From positions 2,280,891 through 2,344,890 of the forward strand of contig CM055748.1 of NCBI GenBank assembly GCA_029465975.1: 64,000 nt of DNA, in the 5' to 3' direction. Of this stretch, positions 1 to 13,313 are shown piece after piece. The number at the start of each line of letters is the position of its first letter. The stretch's first letter is position 1. Origin of the DNA: Dallia pectoralis. Lineage: Eukaryota; Chordata; Actinopteri; Esociformes; Umbridae. The position numbers and the translations under genes are program-made. The notes under the pieces are model-generated. The model did not search any database and was not told the DNA's origin. It was given only the letters and a program-made list of their open reading frames with translations.

Positions 1-780
1 AAGACCGGAGCCTGAAGTTAACACAGTACTGACGAAGAAGAGGGCTAAAATATAAAAAGAAATAATGGAAAGTTTATTTAACAGGCAGTTAAGCAGACGG
101 ACAGTGCAAAGAAATGACTTCAAGCAACAACCAAAAAATAATAATTAAACAGAAAACAAGTGAAGTTGTACTCATATATAATATACCGTGTTACTTTACA
201 GGTCAAAGTGGCAGTGCACGTTCTCCATGGGTTTGCTTTCCCGCTGCACTGTGATTGGACTAGAAATGATATACAATGATTTACAAGAGTTCTTCTGACC
301 CGGACTAAGTGGAAGATGAAACACCGGGGCTGATGGGAAATGGACCAAAACAACTGTCAAGGAAGGGAGAGAACAAATGCACTGAGGAAGAGGAGTAGAA
401 GGACACTGTAATGAGGAAGTACTCTGTTTTCCTGCTCCTACTGGGCCGTTTCTAATAAAGTTGGGAGGGACTCTCGAATAGGGAATACATTTATTTATAC
501 ATCTTGTTTGTTTTAAAATAGAGTTCTCTGTTTCCTAGTTGCCAACATATCCGTCACTCACACACCCTCCGGCCCTCACCAGCCCCAGAATCTGTAATAG
601 AATCTGATCAGCCAACCCTGCAGGTGTGATGGGACATGAACAGACCGGTGCAGCTGACCAAAACATTCAAACGTTCACGCGGTCTGCCCAGTGTCTGTCG
701 TCTGTGCACTCACAGCCGACGCAGTCAGTGTTCGTGTCTAAAACAACCATTTGACCATCCAGTTGAAATGGGCTCTGAGT
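1..780 (-). other. zc3h4: 3' UTR of zc3h4
   Basis: Non-coding sequence downstream of the zc3h4 stop. Minus-strand AATAAA motifs lie at 490-495 and 73-78 and are candidate cleavage signals, so the UTR is about 0.3 or 0.7 kb. No second gene is visible. Confidence 0.6.
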
Positions 781-3700
781 TCACTGGCAGAAGGGTGATG
801 CCGTGGGGTCGAAGCCTTTGAAAACATCCTTCAGTGAAGCATTGTCCTGTTCTGCGGTGGTGCTGGTGGTGGGCATGTCGGCTGGCTGGGCAGGGCTGCT
901 CCCGCCAAACGGGCTACCAGAGCCACTGGGCTTACTGGCCTGTTTGACCATGCTGAAAAGCGAGGATACGGGAAGGTTGTGGACACCGGCTGGAGCTGGC
1001 TCAGGAGCCCCCGGAGTGGCCTGTACCGTTGTAGAGGAGCCGGGGGCCGAAGGGCCCCCTGGGACCCCGACGACGGGCGAGGGCGCAGGCTTGGGCCTGG
1101 GCCGGTTATAGCTGTTGTAGCGGTCAGTGGACTGCTCGCTGCTCTTCTCTGGCTCTGGCTGGTCGAGGGCAGACTTGCGAACAAACAGGGGCTCTTTGGC
1201 CTTGGGCTTGACCGGGGCCGACTCACTATGTTTGGGCTCCGTGGAGCCACCGCCGGGGTTCGTGTTGGCAGCAGCAGCACCCGAGCCCTCAGCCTTGCTT
1301 ACACTGGAAGTACGCGGGTCATACAGACTGATGCCACTCAGCACACTGCTGTTACCCGCCGCCCCTGCCCCGCCTCCACGCCCCACCCCACCTGCGGACA
1401 ACAGCCGAGGGTCGTATGGGGCGATGGAGGGCGTGACGGAGGGGGCAGGAGGCGGAGGAGCAGCTGGGGAGGCCGTCAGAGGTGGTACAGGGGGCTCTAG
1501 AGGCTGCTTCATGGCAAATTTCTGAGGCTGAAGCCGGGGGTCAGCGGGGGCTTTGCGGCTCATGCGAGGATCGACGGGCTTGTCAACGGGGGGAGGCAAC
1601 AACAGAGGAGGCGCCGGCAACAACGCCGGCGGAGGGATGAGTGGCAGAGGAGGGGAGGACTGGGAGGGGCCGGATGAGGCGTTAACAGTTTTCAGGATGC
1701 GCGAGAGCAGCTCAAAGTCTGGGATGGTGGACGAGGCTGGGCCTGTGGGTTCTAAGGAGGGATGAGGTGCGGGTGGGGTCGGCGTGACGGCCGTGTGCAT
1801 CTGCTGCTGGCTGCGCGAGAGGCGTGGATCCAGAGCCGACACAGGGGGGATGCCCGGGGGGAGGGGCAGGAAGTCCTGTTTGGGGATAGGTATGGGGATG
1901 AGGTCCTCTGGGTTCCACGTCACGGTCTTGGCAAACGGGGGCATGTGCAAGACGATGTCCCTCTTGAAGTGGCTGAACTGCTGCAGCTGGGAGCGCGGGT
2001 CCCTGAGGGCCATGCCCATCAGGGGGTCCATGGGAATCGGCACCGGTTTATCGCGCAGCACTCTCTCCGTTTCCTCCTCCTCCGCGGGGGGAGCCGTGAG
2101 GGGTGGGGGTTTGTACACCAGGGGGGGGTCAAGTTTCGAGATGAGAGTGGCAGTGGCGAGCCTAGCGAGGCGTGGGTCTGCAGGGGCAATGCCGGGGGTC
2201 GGGGAAACGATGGGCGAGTCCGAGGCCTGGGCGGAGTCTGTGGTCCGGGAGAGCCGGGGGTCACGAGCCAGCCGGGGTTCTGCGTGACGAGGGTCCACCG
2301 GTCTGACGGGGGGGTGCGCAGGAGAGACCTTCTGAAGCCGGGGGTCGATGGGGGGGCCCTCAGGTTTAGGGGGGGCCATGCTCTGCTGGCGTAGTGTCTT
2401 CAGGATAGATGTGACGCTGCCACCTCCGTCTTCATCCTCACTGGAGTACCAGTTAGCTGAGTCACCTGGGAAATGGAGTACAGGAATTATATAAAAACAA
2501 GCATACAAAAACCCTATAATATGAAACACCCCTGTTAACCCTATAATATGAAACACCCCAGTTAACCCTATAATATGAAACACCCCAGTTAACCCTATAA
2601 TATGAAACACCCCTGTTAACCCTATAATATGAAACACCCCAGTTAACCCTATAATATGAAACACCCCAGTTAACCCTATAATATGAAACACCCCAGTTAA
2701 CCCTATAATATGAAACACCCCTGTTAACCCTATAATATGAAACACCCCAGTTAACCCTATAATATGAAACACCCCAGTTAACCCCTGATAACCCTATAAT
2801 ATGAAACACCCCTTAACCCGGGCCAGTATTGGGTATTAAATTCATGTATAAGCAAACTGAAAGGGAACAATTAATCCTTTGTTTATGTCAAATGTAACGT
2901 AAGTGTAACACAAGTGTGTTAGGTATCATCACCTATGTGTTCTCTCACAAATTGAACACGTCAAGCTCTTAAAGCTTCTTTCCAGACAAACCAAACCCTG
3001 CCACCTGTAAATTTTCATAACCCTGTCTGTTCCTCACACTGTTTTATCTCCAACTCAATGCATGAAGTTGAATCGCAATAGGACTATTTTGTTGGTTAAA
3101 GTTCAGTTTGTTTGTACATGCAATCCCACTGGCCACCCTCCAAAGCATCTCCCACTCCTGGCTCACAGCGCCACCTAGCCAGGGTGTAGACGCTCATCTG
3201 ATCTGTGGGAGTGTTTATAGGAATAATATGCAACAGAGGATGTGGGCTCTGTTGAAAGGGTTAAAGGGAGGGTCAATAGTGTCATATATTTCCAGCTTCC
3301 TTAGGACGCATACGTTGCTAACCGAAGTAGACACAAACACTATGTATACTTTCTGTCCACATACTAACTAGTCAGGGCTGATACCAGGAAAAAATATTTC
3401 CATTCCATTCTGCTTCACCGAGTCCCGATCTGCATCCTGTTCCCCATAGAGTGAACTACTTACAGTCAAGGAGACCTGTTGAAAAGTAGTAAAATATAGA
3501 GGATAGAGTCTAGGGTGCCATGTGAGGGCAAGAAGCAGCTGCCCTCTTTGGTCTTTCTCTAGGTGACATAGCATTGGTCAATTTGAATCATGTGGGAGTG
3601 CAGTCAGTCATATCAGAGCCGAAATGGCATCCTATTCCCTACATAGTACACTTCTTTATACCAGGCACCCTATTCACCTATTTACCACACTACTTTATAT

Positions 3701-6700
3701 CACTCCCAGAGGCATTTGTTAAATGGTGTTTACATGAATGTCAGCCAGCGTTCACATAGATTGTCAGTAAAGATTGTTTGTTTAGTCTATGGGGGATTTA
3801 GATGGTGTCTGTACTGATTTCCCATACCAGTATCATGCCAGGTCTACCAGGCCCAGTGTTAGTGTCTATGTGGGGTTGATATTATAGTAGTGTCTTAATT
3901 TAATACACATCAAAACTGTGTGTGTGTGTTTGTGTGTGTGCGGTGTCTGTGTACCTTCCGTCTCTCTCTCTCCACCCCCCTTGGCCAGCTTGGTCCTCTC
4001 CTCGTCCTCCTGCTGTTTCTGCTGGATCCTCATGAACAGAGCCCGCTGGGCAGGCGGAAGGAAGTCCGGCACGCCCATCCCTGTCTGATGATTGGCTGAG
4101 CCACCGTTGGCAGAGCAGTCCATGCCTCCCATGGAGCCTTGGTTTCCTCCCGGTCCTCTTCCCCCCGTCTCATCCATAGCGCCAAAGTCCTGGTAGTCGT
4201 CACCTGGGAGGCACAGAAGGATTCAGAACTACCATACAGGAGACTTCAGAGACATCACAGCACAGGAACATTCGTCTCTTGAAACACTCATTGGATGCTG
4301 AGACAATATGAGCTCCACTGACCTTCCTCCACAACCCCATCCATGTTCATGCCCTGCTGGTTAAAGAAGTTGTCAAAGAAGTTACCCCCCGGAGGAGGGC
4401 CAGGGGGCATCATAGGCCCGCCATCTGGGCCAAAACCTGGCATCATCGGGGGCCCTCCAGGACCCATTGGCGGAGGAGGGCCGATCGACATGTCCGGGGG
4501 CATCATGCCAGGCGGAGGAAACCGAGGCGGGGGCCCGCCAGGACCACCGGGGGGCCCCTGGGGGCCGGGCGCGCCACCTTGGCCCGTGGCAGTGCCCGGG
4601 GTCTGACCTCTGTAGTGAAAGGTTCGGTGGGGTTACAGCGTGTTCACAATACATTTGCAGACTGTCATGGCAACAGGAATATGTTGGGATGTGAATAACC
4701 CACCTTTGACCAGCTAGTTTCTGAGCAAGCTGTCCCGTGGGCTGCACCTTGATCTCAAACAGAGAGGGGATCTTCTTCCCTACATTACCAGGACAGGGAG
4801 GTTGGGCGCTCATTGATGGTGGCGGTGGGCAGTTGCTGTGGGGAGGGCTCTGGTAGGGGCTACTCTCTGGGCAGGCTGGGGGTGGGCCAGGACAGGGACC
4901 AGGCCCTTGGGTAGGCCCTGGGCCAGATGGGCCATTGGTGGGCATGGGGCCCTGTGGTTGTCCAGAAGATCCATAATCCCCGGGGCTGGAGTTGTCAGGC
5001 GGCCCTGGCCTGGGCGGCGTCGGGAGAAGGCCCACCCCAGGAGGAGGCTTAGGAAGGGGGTTGATGCCCTGCTTCTTAAGCTCCTCTACCTCCTTCTCAT
5101 CCTCGGCTCCGGCCTCGGCATCCTCAGCCAGCATCTACGAATGCACGAGACGAGAAAGTGCTGGTGAGACATGGCAGAAGGACTAGACAGAGACAGACAG
5201 TATGATAACACCATGGAGCGGTGGCAGTGAAGCCAAACTCACCTTGTTCAGCAGGTCTTGAGTGTCCTCTGTCAGAGGCTCGTGGGAGAACATGCACTCG
5301 TCTCCATTCACACAGCTCCCCGTGGTGTGAAACAGCTTGCAGGGGAAATCACGTGGCGGCGAGTCAAGGAACTACAGACAACCGGGTTGAACAGATACTA
5401 CACAAAGACAGACTCGCAGCCATACAAGTCTGTGACACTGAAACACCTGGTTCAGGGCATTACTAATAACTCAAATACTGTAAGCTTTCCTAATGGTCAT
5501 TGATGTTCAGAGTGCCGTAGAAACAAACTACCATTTGAGATGTGCTTGTTTTAAAGATATTTTTGTGCATTTTCATGTTTGAATATTTTCATTCAGATAG
5601 AAAGATCGATAACATAAAATAACACGCTATCTATGCCAGGGCGCTGAAAGGGCCCTGTTGTTACTGACAACTGTAGGATATCATGCATGTAGGGGCAGTT
5701 CTCAGCACGCGCACAAAAGCCTGTGATGTAGAACTTGCAGAGTTCCTTCTTCTTGGGCAGCTCAATGTCGTGACTGAAGTTGCAGTGTTCCCCCTGAAGA
5801 GACAGCAAAGACAACCAGAATTAGAAACGTTCCTTTGCACATTTGGACAAAATGTCTACAATAAAGGACAGACATGTTAGATGATAGGCAATTGGACATG
5901 CCCCAGAGGGAACGGGATAAAAATCATCGGTTTTCTGCGTGACCAGCTCTTACCCAAGTACAGCGGCCCTCTAAGTAGTACTTGCAGATGGCTTTGCCCT
6001 TCTTGTCCTGGTGCTTGTCCCCCTGGTGCTTGTCCCCCTGGTGCTTGTTGTGTGGACCACCTCCTCCATCCTGCACCAAAACACCAACAGGTCCTACTTA
6101 GCCTTGGCGTGCGGTCTTCATAAAACTGTGCTGCTGGCCAAACTTATCTCAGTGAGGTCATTGTTGTATGTTTTATTCTCACCCCGACATCTCCCAGGTC
6201 TCCATTGTTGTCGACATCATGAACCTGTTCACCACCTCCTCTGCCTCGCCCTCGGTTTCGCCCTCGACCCCCTCGATTCATTCCTCGACCCTGTTTCCCC
6301 CGGCCACGCCCTCTCCCCCCCTTACCACCTATTAGAGCCGGGAGAAAGAGGAGACAATGCATCAAGGGGGGGCACAAAGGCAGCCCGATATTTGGGACAT
6401 GCATAAGACATCTACAGCTACTGGGCAGGTTTCGAATATGCACTCCGTAACATACTGACAGTTAGGAAAATTTGAAATCCAGTAACTTTGCGCCAAATTC
6501 CCTGGTTTTCCTAGACATAGCAGTTGAAAGATTCCCATAATCAGTAGGTAATAGGCAAGAAATTCAAAATACTTGGGACAAAAAATCCTGGAAACACAAA
6601 CGATAAAGGATAATCTCTCTTCCTCTCTTACCTCTTCCACGGTCTTTGGACTTTCGGTACTGAGAATATTCATCATAGTCATCTTCACCCACGTTGTCAC

Positions 6701-9700
6701 AATCATCGTCTCCATACTAAAACACAATCAAACAATATGTGGATCAAGAACGAGTAGGCGGAACACTCAACAACATACAGTACACACTTTGAATAATTTG
6801 GCTCCATAAGCAAGCTCCTTTAGACATACCTCCATCTCCTCTGCACCACCTCCTCCTCCTCCTCCTCCACCACCGTACATCATTCCGTCTCCGTCCTCAT
6901 TGTCTCCGGACATCTTGCCCCCTCGCCCCCGACCCCTGCTCCCGCCTCGTCCTCCACCTCGACCGCCACGCCCTCCTCTCATGCCTCCACGACCTCGCTG
7001 GTTCTTCATACGACCTTTACCACCTTGTGAGCAACAACGAGAAACGGTCAACAGTCAACACCAACCGTGAGCACCTCCCGAGCACCTGCAGGCGAACTAG
7101 TAAGGGTCATCCAAATTCACCTCTGACCCCATTTTTGCTACCTCTGCCCCCACGACTGCCCCGTCCTCCTCCATCGCCACCGCCTCCCTCCTTGGCCTTG
7201 CGGTATTGGTTCAACTCCTTGGTGTAGTCGTCGTAGTCATCGTCCCCCATCGCCTCTTCCTCTTCTCCCTCATAGGTCTCCTCCTCGTAATCGTCATAGC
7301 CCCCATAGCCCTGCCCGTCCATCTTCATGTAGTTGCCCTTCTTGGGCATTGGGCCGCCGTGCCCGGAGGACAGTGCAGGTGGGTAACCATGAGACTGGGT
7401 GGGAAACAGGGTCAATGTCAGATCACAGTAATTACCTGGGAAGCAGACTGACACTTTGCAGCAGGTATCAGGCGTGGTTTTTCTTGTACTGCCTTTGGAT
7501 AACTTACGGACGGGGGATACGTCGGGCTGTAATCCCTGTACTTCCTCTTCTCCCCGGGGCTAAAGTCAGAGTCATCGCTAAAGTCAGAGTGGTCATCACT
7601 GGAAGAGGCATGACGCTGTGGGACAACACAGACAGAAACACAAAAGCATCAGCGACAATAGCATTAAAAACAACTGCAAACAGAACAGTCGAGGCAAGCA
7701 GGGTGTAAAACACCTGCACACACACACGTACTTTGTGTTTCGATTTACGCCTCTTCTTGGCTCTCCTTTTCTCCTTCTCTCGCTCCCTCTCTTTTCTCCT
7801 TTTCCTTTTGTGGCGGCGGGCCTTCTCCTCTTCCGAGACACTGGTGTGGTGCTCTTTGGTGTGGTGCTCTTTGCTGCGGTGTGTTTTCTCCGGGGGGGGC
7901 GCCTCCGCAGCCACTACTTCTCCTTCAACTTCATCACCCACTTCTCCGCCTCCTTCTCCTCCTTCAGCTACCTCCTTTGCAGAGGGCTCCTCTGCATCTT
8001 CTACCTCTCCCCCATCATCCTCCAGTTCCCCCTCCTCCAGCTCACCATCTTCACGCCTGTTATAAACAGAGAAAGAACAGACATTAAAATGCAGCTCTGG
8101 ACAGACTCTGGTCATTCACTAGATATGTTTGGACTGCTAGCAATGAACATAATATTCATTAAACATCAACAACGCTTTACGTCTGGGGACGGGTACAGGA
8201 AAATAAAACGGTATTCACAATCACAACTGGATGCCTGGATTCGTAACTTATCCACCCTCCTGTGTACTAATTTCACATGTTTGTTTAAAATAACTGTTAG
8301 TAGTTACTTAGGTGTTTCCACTTGTGTCTCTGTAAGAGTGTCTAGACTCTCGACAGTGACAGATACATTGAGATCCCAGGGCCAGCTAACTGTTTCTTGA
8401 ACCGTCTTTGACCTTTATTTGTGTGAACACATCAGACATTTACCACTGCCATCCCAAAAAAAACCTTACCCTACAGCCAACCCCTCAGAAGCCAAATTAA
8501 ACATAACACAATGAAGGATTGCTCTGCTGTGACATTCGGATGTCGAAGTGTTGTATGTTCGGGGAACTTGGGGGCCGAGATACCTTCATAGCAGGTAATA
8601 GAAATAGTGATGTGAGTCATGGGGAAACATACTATTTTACTTACAGTACCAAAGCATGGGTGTGTTCAAAATTGTGTCCGGTACTGTACATTAATAACAC
8701 AAGGCTATATGAAAATATGATATGAACTCGGGACAGCTGAGGTGAAAAGGCAGAGTGCAATTTCTGCCTAAACCAGATAATTTATTGTGAGGGAATCAGG
8801 GATAGGGCCAGTGTGATCTGTGGTAAAAAAAATAACTATAATAATATGGCAGTGACATTACACGTATGAATCAGTATGTTTACAAATGTAGATATGACAT
8901 TTCCTCGTGTGTGCGTGTGTTTATACACTTTGAGCTTCATGTAGTTGGAAACCGTTGAGTGGTGATAGGGTTCAATAGGCCCACTCAGCTTGACTGGATA
9001 TTGGTAATCCTGGGACCTTACACATACTGTGTGTACATTCAATAAAAGGCCATTCTAGGAACCTGCTCACAACAATTTTTGGAATTGAGATATAATTAAA
9101 TATATATTACTGTTAATGCTAGACTGTGAACCAATCTATCTATATCTATATATCTTAAAATGGGAAGGTTAATAAATAAATGTTTGGCATTAATATAATG
9201 ACTGTGTGTGAGGATGTACACATCCTATTATTTTATATTAACTGATTAAAGAACTTCAGGGTTTCTCCATTGGCCTAGTATTGGGATGGATCGGTATTAA
9301 AGACAATTATTTGCCCATTTGACATTTTATTAATTTTTCAGGTGTGTAAGATATCATTCATACTTTGGTTTCGCAATCTAAAACCCACTTGATGTTGCTT
9401 AAGTGTATTGACGGGAAAGCTTTCAGACAAACTATTAACCATTTCCATTTCAGTAAGACAATCCTAATACTCCCAAGAATATGTCATTGGCGCTACCTAT
9501 TGGTAGTGCAATGTAATCATAATGGCAAAAACTATTACAAGATTCCATAAACGTTGATTTAAAAAATACATTATGTACCAAACACATTCTATCACAATCT
9601 ATAAAAATGTACTTCCTTTCTCATCCAAAAATGCCAGGCCAAAATCCCACGGTAATTTACAAAAACGTTTCTGACAGACGGGAGTCATCAAATGATTCAG

Positions 9701-12700
9701 CGCAACAAAAAGGTGTAATTATCATTATACGTAGGATATATGACCACATCTATGAGAAGTCATACTCTAGCCACCGACATCAGCTTCCGGTGTCAATGGA
9801 TATATAATCTGTGAATATATGCATTTTTATTTTTTTACTTTATTTACACTGGGTTATTAACCTAAGACACAAGTGTCTTTGAGTTTTAAGCCTGGCATTT
9901 AGACTGAGGAACACATAAATGTCTACTCTATGTACAACAAACCATCCTGTGTGTAACAGAACTGTACTCCACATGGGCCAAAGGTTATCTGGTTGTCATC
10001 AAATGCTCATATTTCAAGTTAAGTTTTACGCTAATTAATATGAATCTAAAAAAGGTACAGTTGGCATGTCATGGCAACCGTACACACTTGTCCCTCTTGG
10101 AGGAACAAGGTCAATCTAGCTAAGCGTTAAGCTTTGCATACTATGTTCTAGGGAGTGACATGGGCACAAAGTGAGAACAATAGCCCTTCTCATCCAGCTC
10201 TGCTTACCACCGTCCCTAATGGGGTGTGCCGTACGAGTCTAAGGACCAGCCAAACGCTTTATCATGACGGGCTCCAATCAGATGCCAGTCGACCTGTACT
10301 TCTAGAGATGTGCCACTCGCATTGCCTCAAAAGGATCCACTTGCTTAGCAGAGATGTGTGGGTTTGGCTCACTCTTAGTTAGCAGAGATGTGTGGGTTTG
10401 GCTCACTCTTAGTTAGCAGAGATGTGTGGGTTTGGCTCACTATTAGTTAGCAGAGATGTGTGGGTTTTGCTCACTCTTAGTTAGCAGAGAGATGTGTGTG
10501 TTTGGCTCACTCTTAGATAGCAGTGATGTGTGGGTTTGGCTCACTCTTAGATAGCAGAGATGTGTGGGTTTTGCTCACTCTTAGTTAGCAGAGAATTGGG
10601 GGTTTTGCTCACTCTTAGTTTGCAGAGATGTGTGTGTTTGGAGTTATATATATATATATCTCTCTCTCTGGAGTTATAATACATACAACTTTAAACTAAT
10701 GTTACATGGGTTTTGGTGTGTTAAAGGGGCAATGTACAGTCACAACAGCTATATGCTTAATACAAATTAACGTGAAAACATCACAGTTGATTATTGAAAG
10801 GAATAATTTGTATGCCTATTGAGCTCACATTAAGTGCTCCATCCCAATAATAAAACAAAATTCGCAACAGTTGCAAGTTAGGCTTAAACGAACCAACACT
10901 ATTAAGTATAGAGCATTGGTCCCCAAACAGGTGTACGAGGACCCCTGGGGGTATTGACCTATCAACAGGGGGTATTTGAAAACACTCATGACATCATATG
11001 ATTTACTAATAAAATGAATATGAGCGGGTACATTTGGGGCAAAATGATGCTGGTGGTACAGTAACTGAAAATGGTTGGGAACCACTGGTATAGCGCATGA
11101 AACCATGGCTAGTAGTATATTTCAGGGCAGTTTTAGCTGTCATCATTGTGTTTACATTTTTAAAGGCACATCTCTTTGTAATTTACCAAAAGAGGGGTGG
11201 AAAGTGGACTTTTTAGCTTCAAATTCTGCAAGACTGTGATGGCAATGATCTGTGTATATGGTATTGTTAGTTGAGTAAAACATGACTGGGAAAGATGCAA
11301 GTGCAGAACAACTTTCACTGTATTCAATAGCCTTGGCCTACACCACTAAGATTTAGCAAACTACAAATCTCTCAATCCGATAACAGATGGCTCAGGAAAT
11401 AAGAGCACCTGGCAATTAATATAATGCTCTACTACAATTTACTCAAAATATCAAATGATCTTGAATAATACATATTTATAAATGCACAATCTAAGAGACT
11501 TGAATAATCACACATGCTGACACATTTTTCAATATTGTTCATGCATAATGACAACAATAATAATTTAACTAAAGGGCAAAAATATCCTGAATAATTAATC
11601 AAAGTTAAAAAAGGGCCCTTATCAAAATGATATGATGTACTTACTGTGAGAGGTTTCTTCAAATTTTGCAAAAGTATGAGTAATAAAATGCCCCCAAAAG
11701 TTTTTGGAACGTAATAGTGGTCTCCCCACTTTATTATGGGGGTTTGTGGACTGGGATAAGTTGTTCGTTGGAGGAACATGCTGAAGACAGATAGGGCATT
11801 CAGGGAACTAAAACGGGGACATTTGTGTTTTACTTCACTTTAACATCTGGAATGCTTTGCAAACGTTCAACACATGAGAATAGGTGGGTGTTATGGAGAA
11901 CAACCTAAAATGGCAGGCTGGCCCAAGAGAGAAGGGGGAAATTTGTAGGGACACAAAATTAGGAATCCATTATTGTACAGAATTACGAAATATTTCTTTC
12001 AAATGATAAAAAAATGGGTAAATAAGAATGCATATTTCAATTGAAAGTGAGAATACTAGGTAACTGTACAAATAACTTAAAATTGTCGCAGACTACCTAC
12101 TTTCCGTGTCACGCACTGGAACTAACTCCTTTTTGTATGTCGAATTTGGGAATAACGGCTTCTATCACTGGACATAGAGACGACGTAAAACTACTTCTAA
12201 ACGTCAACGTTAATTAGTGTTGCTTAAAGTGCAATACTGAACTTGACAAGGTTAACCAGTCGACGTAATTATTAATATTCGCCGATATAAACTGGGCTCT
12301 GTAAATGTTTATGGTGACAGACGATCGCCTTACTAGTCAGTTCCACGGACACGATGTGTTTACCGTCGTTATCTACACGTAACTACACAGGATCAATGGC
12401 GGCTTGGTGTAGCAGCTAGCTAGTCTTGTTGCCAAGATAGGTCCTTATAGAAGAACATAAACTGCGTACTTAGCTAGCTAGCTAAGCCAGGCGTTAGTTA
12501 GTGTGCTAATCAGGAAATTATTTCGCTGTCCAACCGGATGTCAGTCGCGTCAATAGTTAAATAACTAATATCCGACTCGAAAATAACGACGTTTTATGTA
12601 AGATAGCAGAATAGAAAATGCAGGCTATTATTGTATTAGATTGTAGTTTTAAACTGGCTTTAATTTTACTCATACTGCCTGGGCAGCAGGCTAGCTATCC

Positions 12701-13313
12701 GTACGCGAGGACGATAACTGGTCGGTTAATGCAATGCCATTTAACAAAGATATTGCAGTCAAAACGTTTTGGACATTTAGTTGGAGATCTAATTACTGCA
12801 TGTTGTAGTGTATCGCCGATATATGTAGTTCGTTTTGGGCAATTCGCAAACAATTGCCTTATCCGATACGTTTGTCTCCAGTCGGGTCTTTAGACTTCTT
12901 TACTTTGATGGATGCAACTTTGCTGGACCAGTTGTTTGAGTTGACCACGGTATTTTTTTTCCTTTAAAATGTAACTGATTGAAATACTTTAGGTTACTCG
13001 CAAACTATTCAAACGCGGCACATATACCAGGGTTCATATTTGACCTTCCAGTTTGCGCTGAGCACCGTTTCAAGATGGCGTTCGTTACCTCTGTACTTGT
13101 TCCCCAGAAAAAAGGCGACTTTTAATTCCCTTGAAAGAAAAAATGGAAAAGAAACCCCGTGCTTTTTATGCCTAAAAAGCACAGGAGAAATAAATAGTTT
13201 GACAGAAATATGATTGTAGAATTACTCGACCTTTCGTCAGTGAGAAGACTGTTGTGTTCGTGGTTGGTTGTTGTTGGGGAGTTTGGATGGACAGTCATGC
13301 TTTCCACGGCCAT
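781..13313 (-). CDS. zc3h4: Zinc finger CCCH domain-containing protein 4, 14 coding exons
   Basis: Nuclear RNA-binding protein; the family acts with WDR82 (Restrictor) to terminate extragenic and antisense transcription (known). Coding exons I joined, in transcription order: 13313-13231, 8056-7732, 7615-7508, 7394-7142, 7023-6830, 6716-6632, 6328-6183, 6070-5954, 5793-5682, 5352-5243, 5134-4704, 4609-4323, 4203-3955, 2465-781. All phases match; total 4,185 nt, 1,394 residues plus stop (human protein about 1,300). Visible: acidic REDGELEEGELEDD, Lys/Arg-rich block ending KSKHK, SDFSDDSDFSP, several Arg/Gly-rich blocks, three CCCH fingers at about residues 427-498 (C-x7-C-x5-C-x3-H twice, then C-x8-C-x5-C-x3-H), a proline-rich middle, many DPRL motifs and the family C-terminus KDVFKGFDPTASPFCQ. 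The ATG at 13313 has a good Kozak context (gaaATGG). Exon 1 is the least certain join (donor gtcgag), but its phase and the family sequence after it fit. Confidence 0.94.
2512..2812. repeat. 27-bp minisatellite in zc3h4 intron 13
   Basis: About 11 near-identical copies of a 27-bp unit (core taatatgaaacacccc, then agttaaccc or tgttaaccc). The unit is a multiple of three and lacks stops in two minus frames, which creates a false upstream extension of the last zc3h4 exon. Confidence 0.95.
3400..3700. repeat. Dispersed inverted-repeat element, salmonid-type
   Basis: Two imperfect inverted copies: 3482-3523 (aaaagtagtaaa...gggtgccat) and 3626-3660 (atggcatcctattccctaca). I recall the motif 'ggcaccctattccctatatagtgcactac' as abundant in salmonid genomes. 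A related piece lies near 45716-45770. Family assignment is from memory. Confidence 0.4.
5353..5681 (-). other. zc3h4: AT-AC (U12-type) intron of zc3h4
   Basis: Read on the minus strand the intron starts ATATCCTAC and ends CCGCCAC, with TTCCTTGAC eleven bases before the end. These match the U12 5' splice site (ATATCCTT) and branch point (TTCCTTRAC). Splicing here joins CAT G to GT GAT TTC and yields MHGDFPCK, the linker of the mammalian protein as I recall it, between CCCH fingers 2 and 3. A GT-AG alternative would insert unrelated residues. Confidence 0.85.
10345..10642. repeat. 34-bp minisatellite
   Basis: About eight copies of a unit of roughly 34 bp (core gcagagatgtgtgggtttgg, then ctcactcttagtta), with single-base variants and one or two small indels, followed by short TA and TC runs. 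It lies in zc3h4 intron 1. Confidence 0.92.
10912..11098. mobile_element. hAT-like non-autonomous element (MITE)
   Basis: The left end ggtccccaaacaggtgtacg and the right end ggttgggaaccactggtata are imperfect inverted repeats, and the left flank carries 'acccctgggggtat'. Both are typical of short hAT-derived elements in fish and mammals. No transposase is present. Confidence 0.55.

Larger units (their letters stand above)
8057..13230 (-). other. zc3h4: Intron 1 of zc3h4
   Basis: Long, mostly AT-rich intron with no exon that I can support. It holds a 34-bp minisatellite (10.38-10.64 kb), a small hAT-like element (10.91-11.10 kb) and, in its last kilobase, moderately CpG-containing sequence with AGCT runs near 12.41-12.49 kb. 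Confidence 0.7.

Noticed and set aside
1762..2394. Long plus-strand frames opposite zc3h4 exon 14
   Set aside because: GC-rich shadow frames of the conserved minus-strand coding sequence.
2466..2772. In-frame N-terminal extension of the last zc3h4 exon (repeated FHIIGLTGV)
   Set aside because: It is a 27-bp minisatellite in an intron. The acceptor at 2466-2467 and the phase match to 3955 explain the true exon.
5353..5681. GT-AG alternative for the same zc3h4 intron (donor gtcagt, acceptor ctgtag)
   Set aside because: It would insert about 15 unrelated residues between two CCCH fingers, whereas the AT-AC junction gives the conserved linker.
7618..8400. 260-codon plus-strand frame opposite zc3h4 exons 2-3
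   Set aside because: Shadow of the Lys/Arg/Glu-rich minus-strand exons (Phe/Leu/Ser-rich on the opposite strand).
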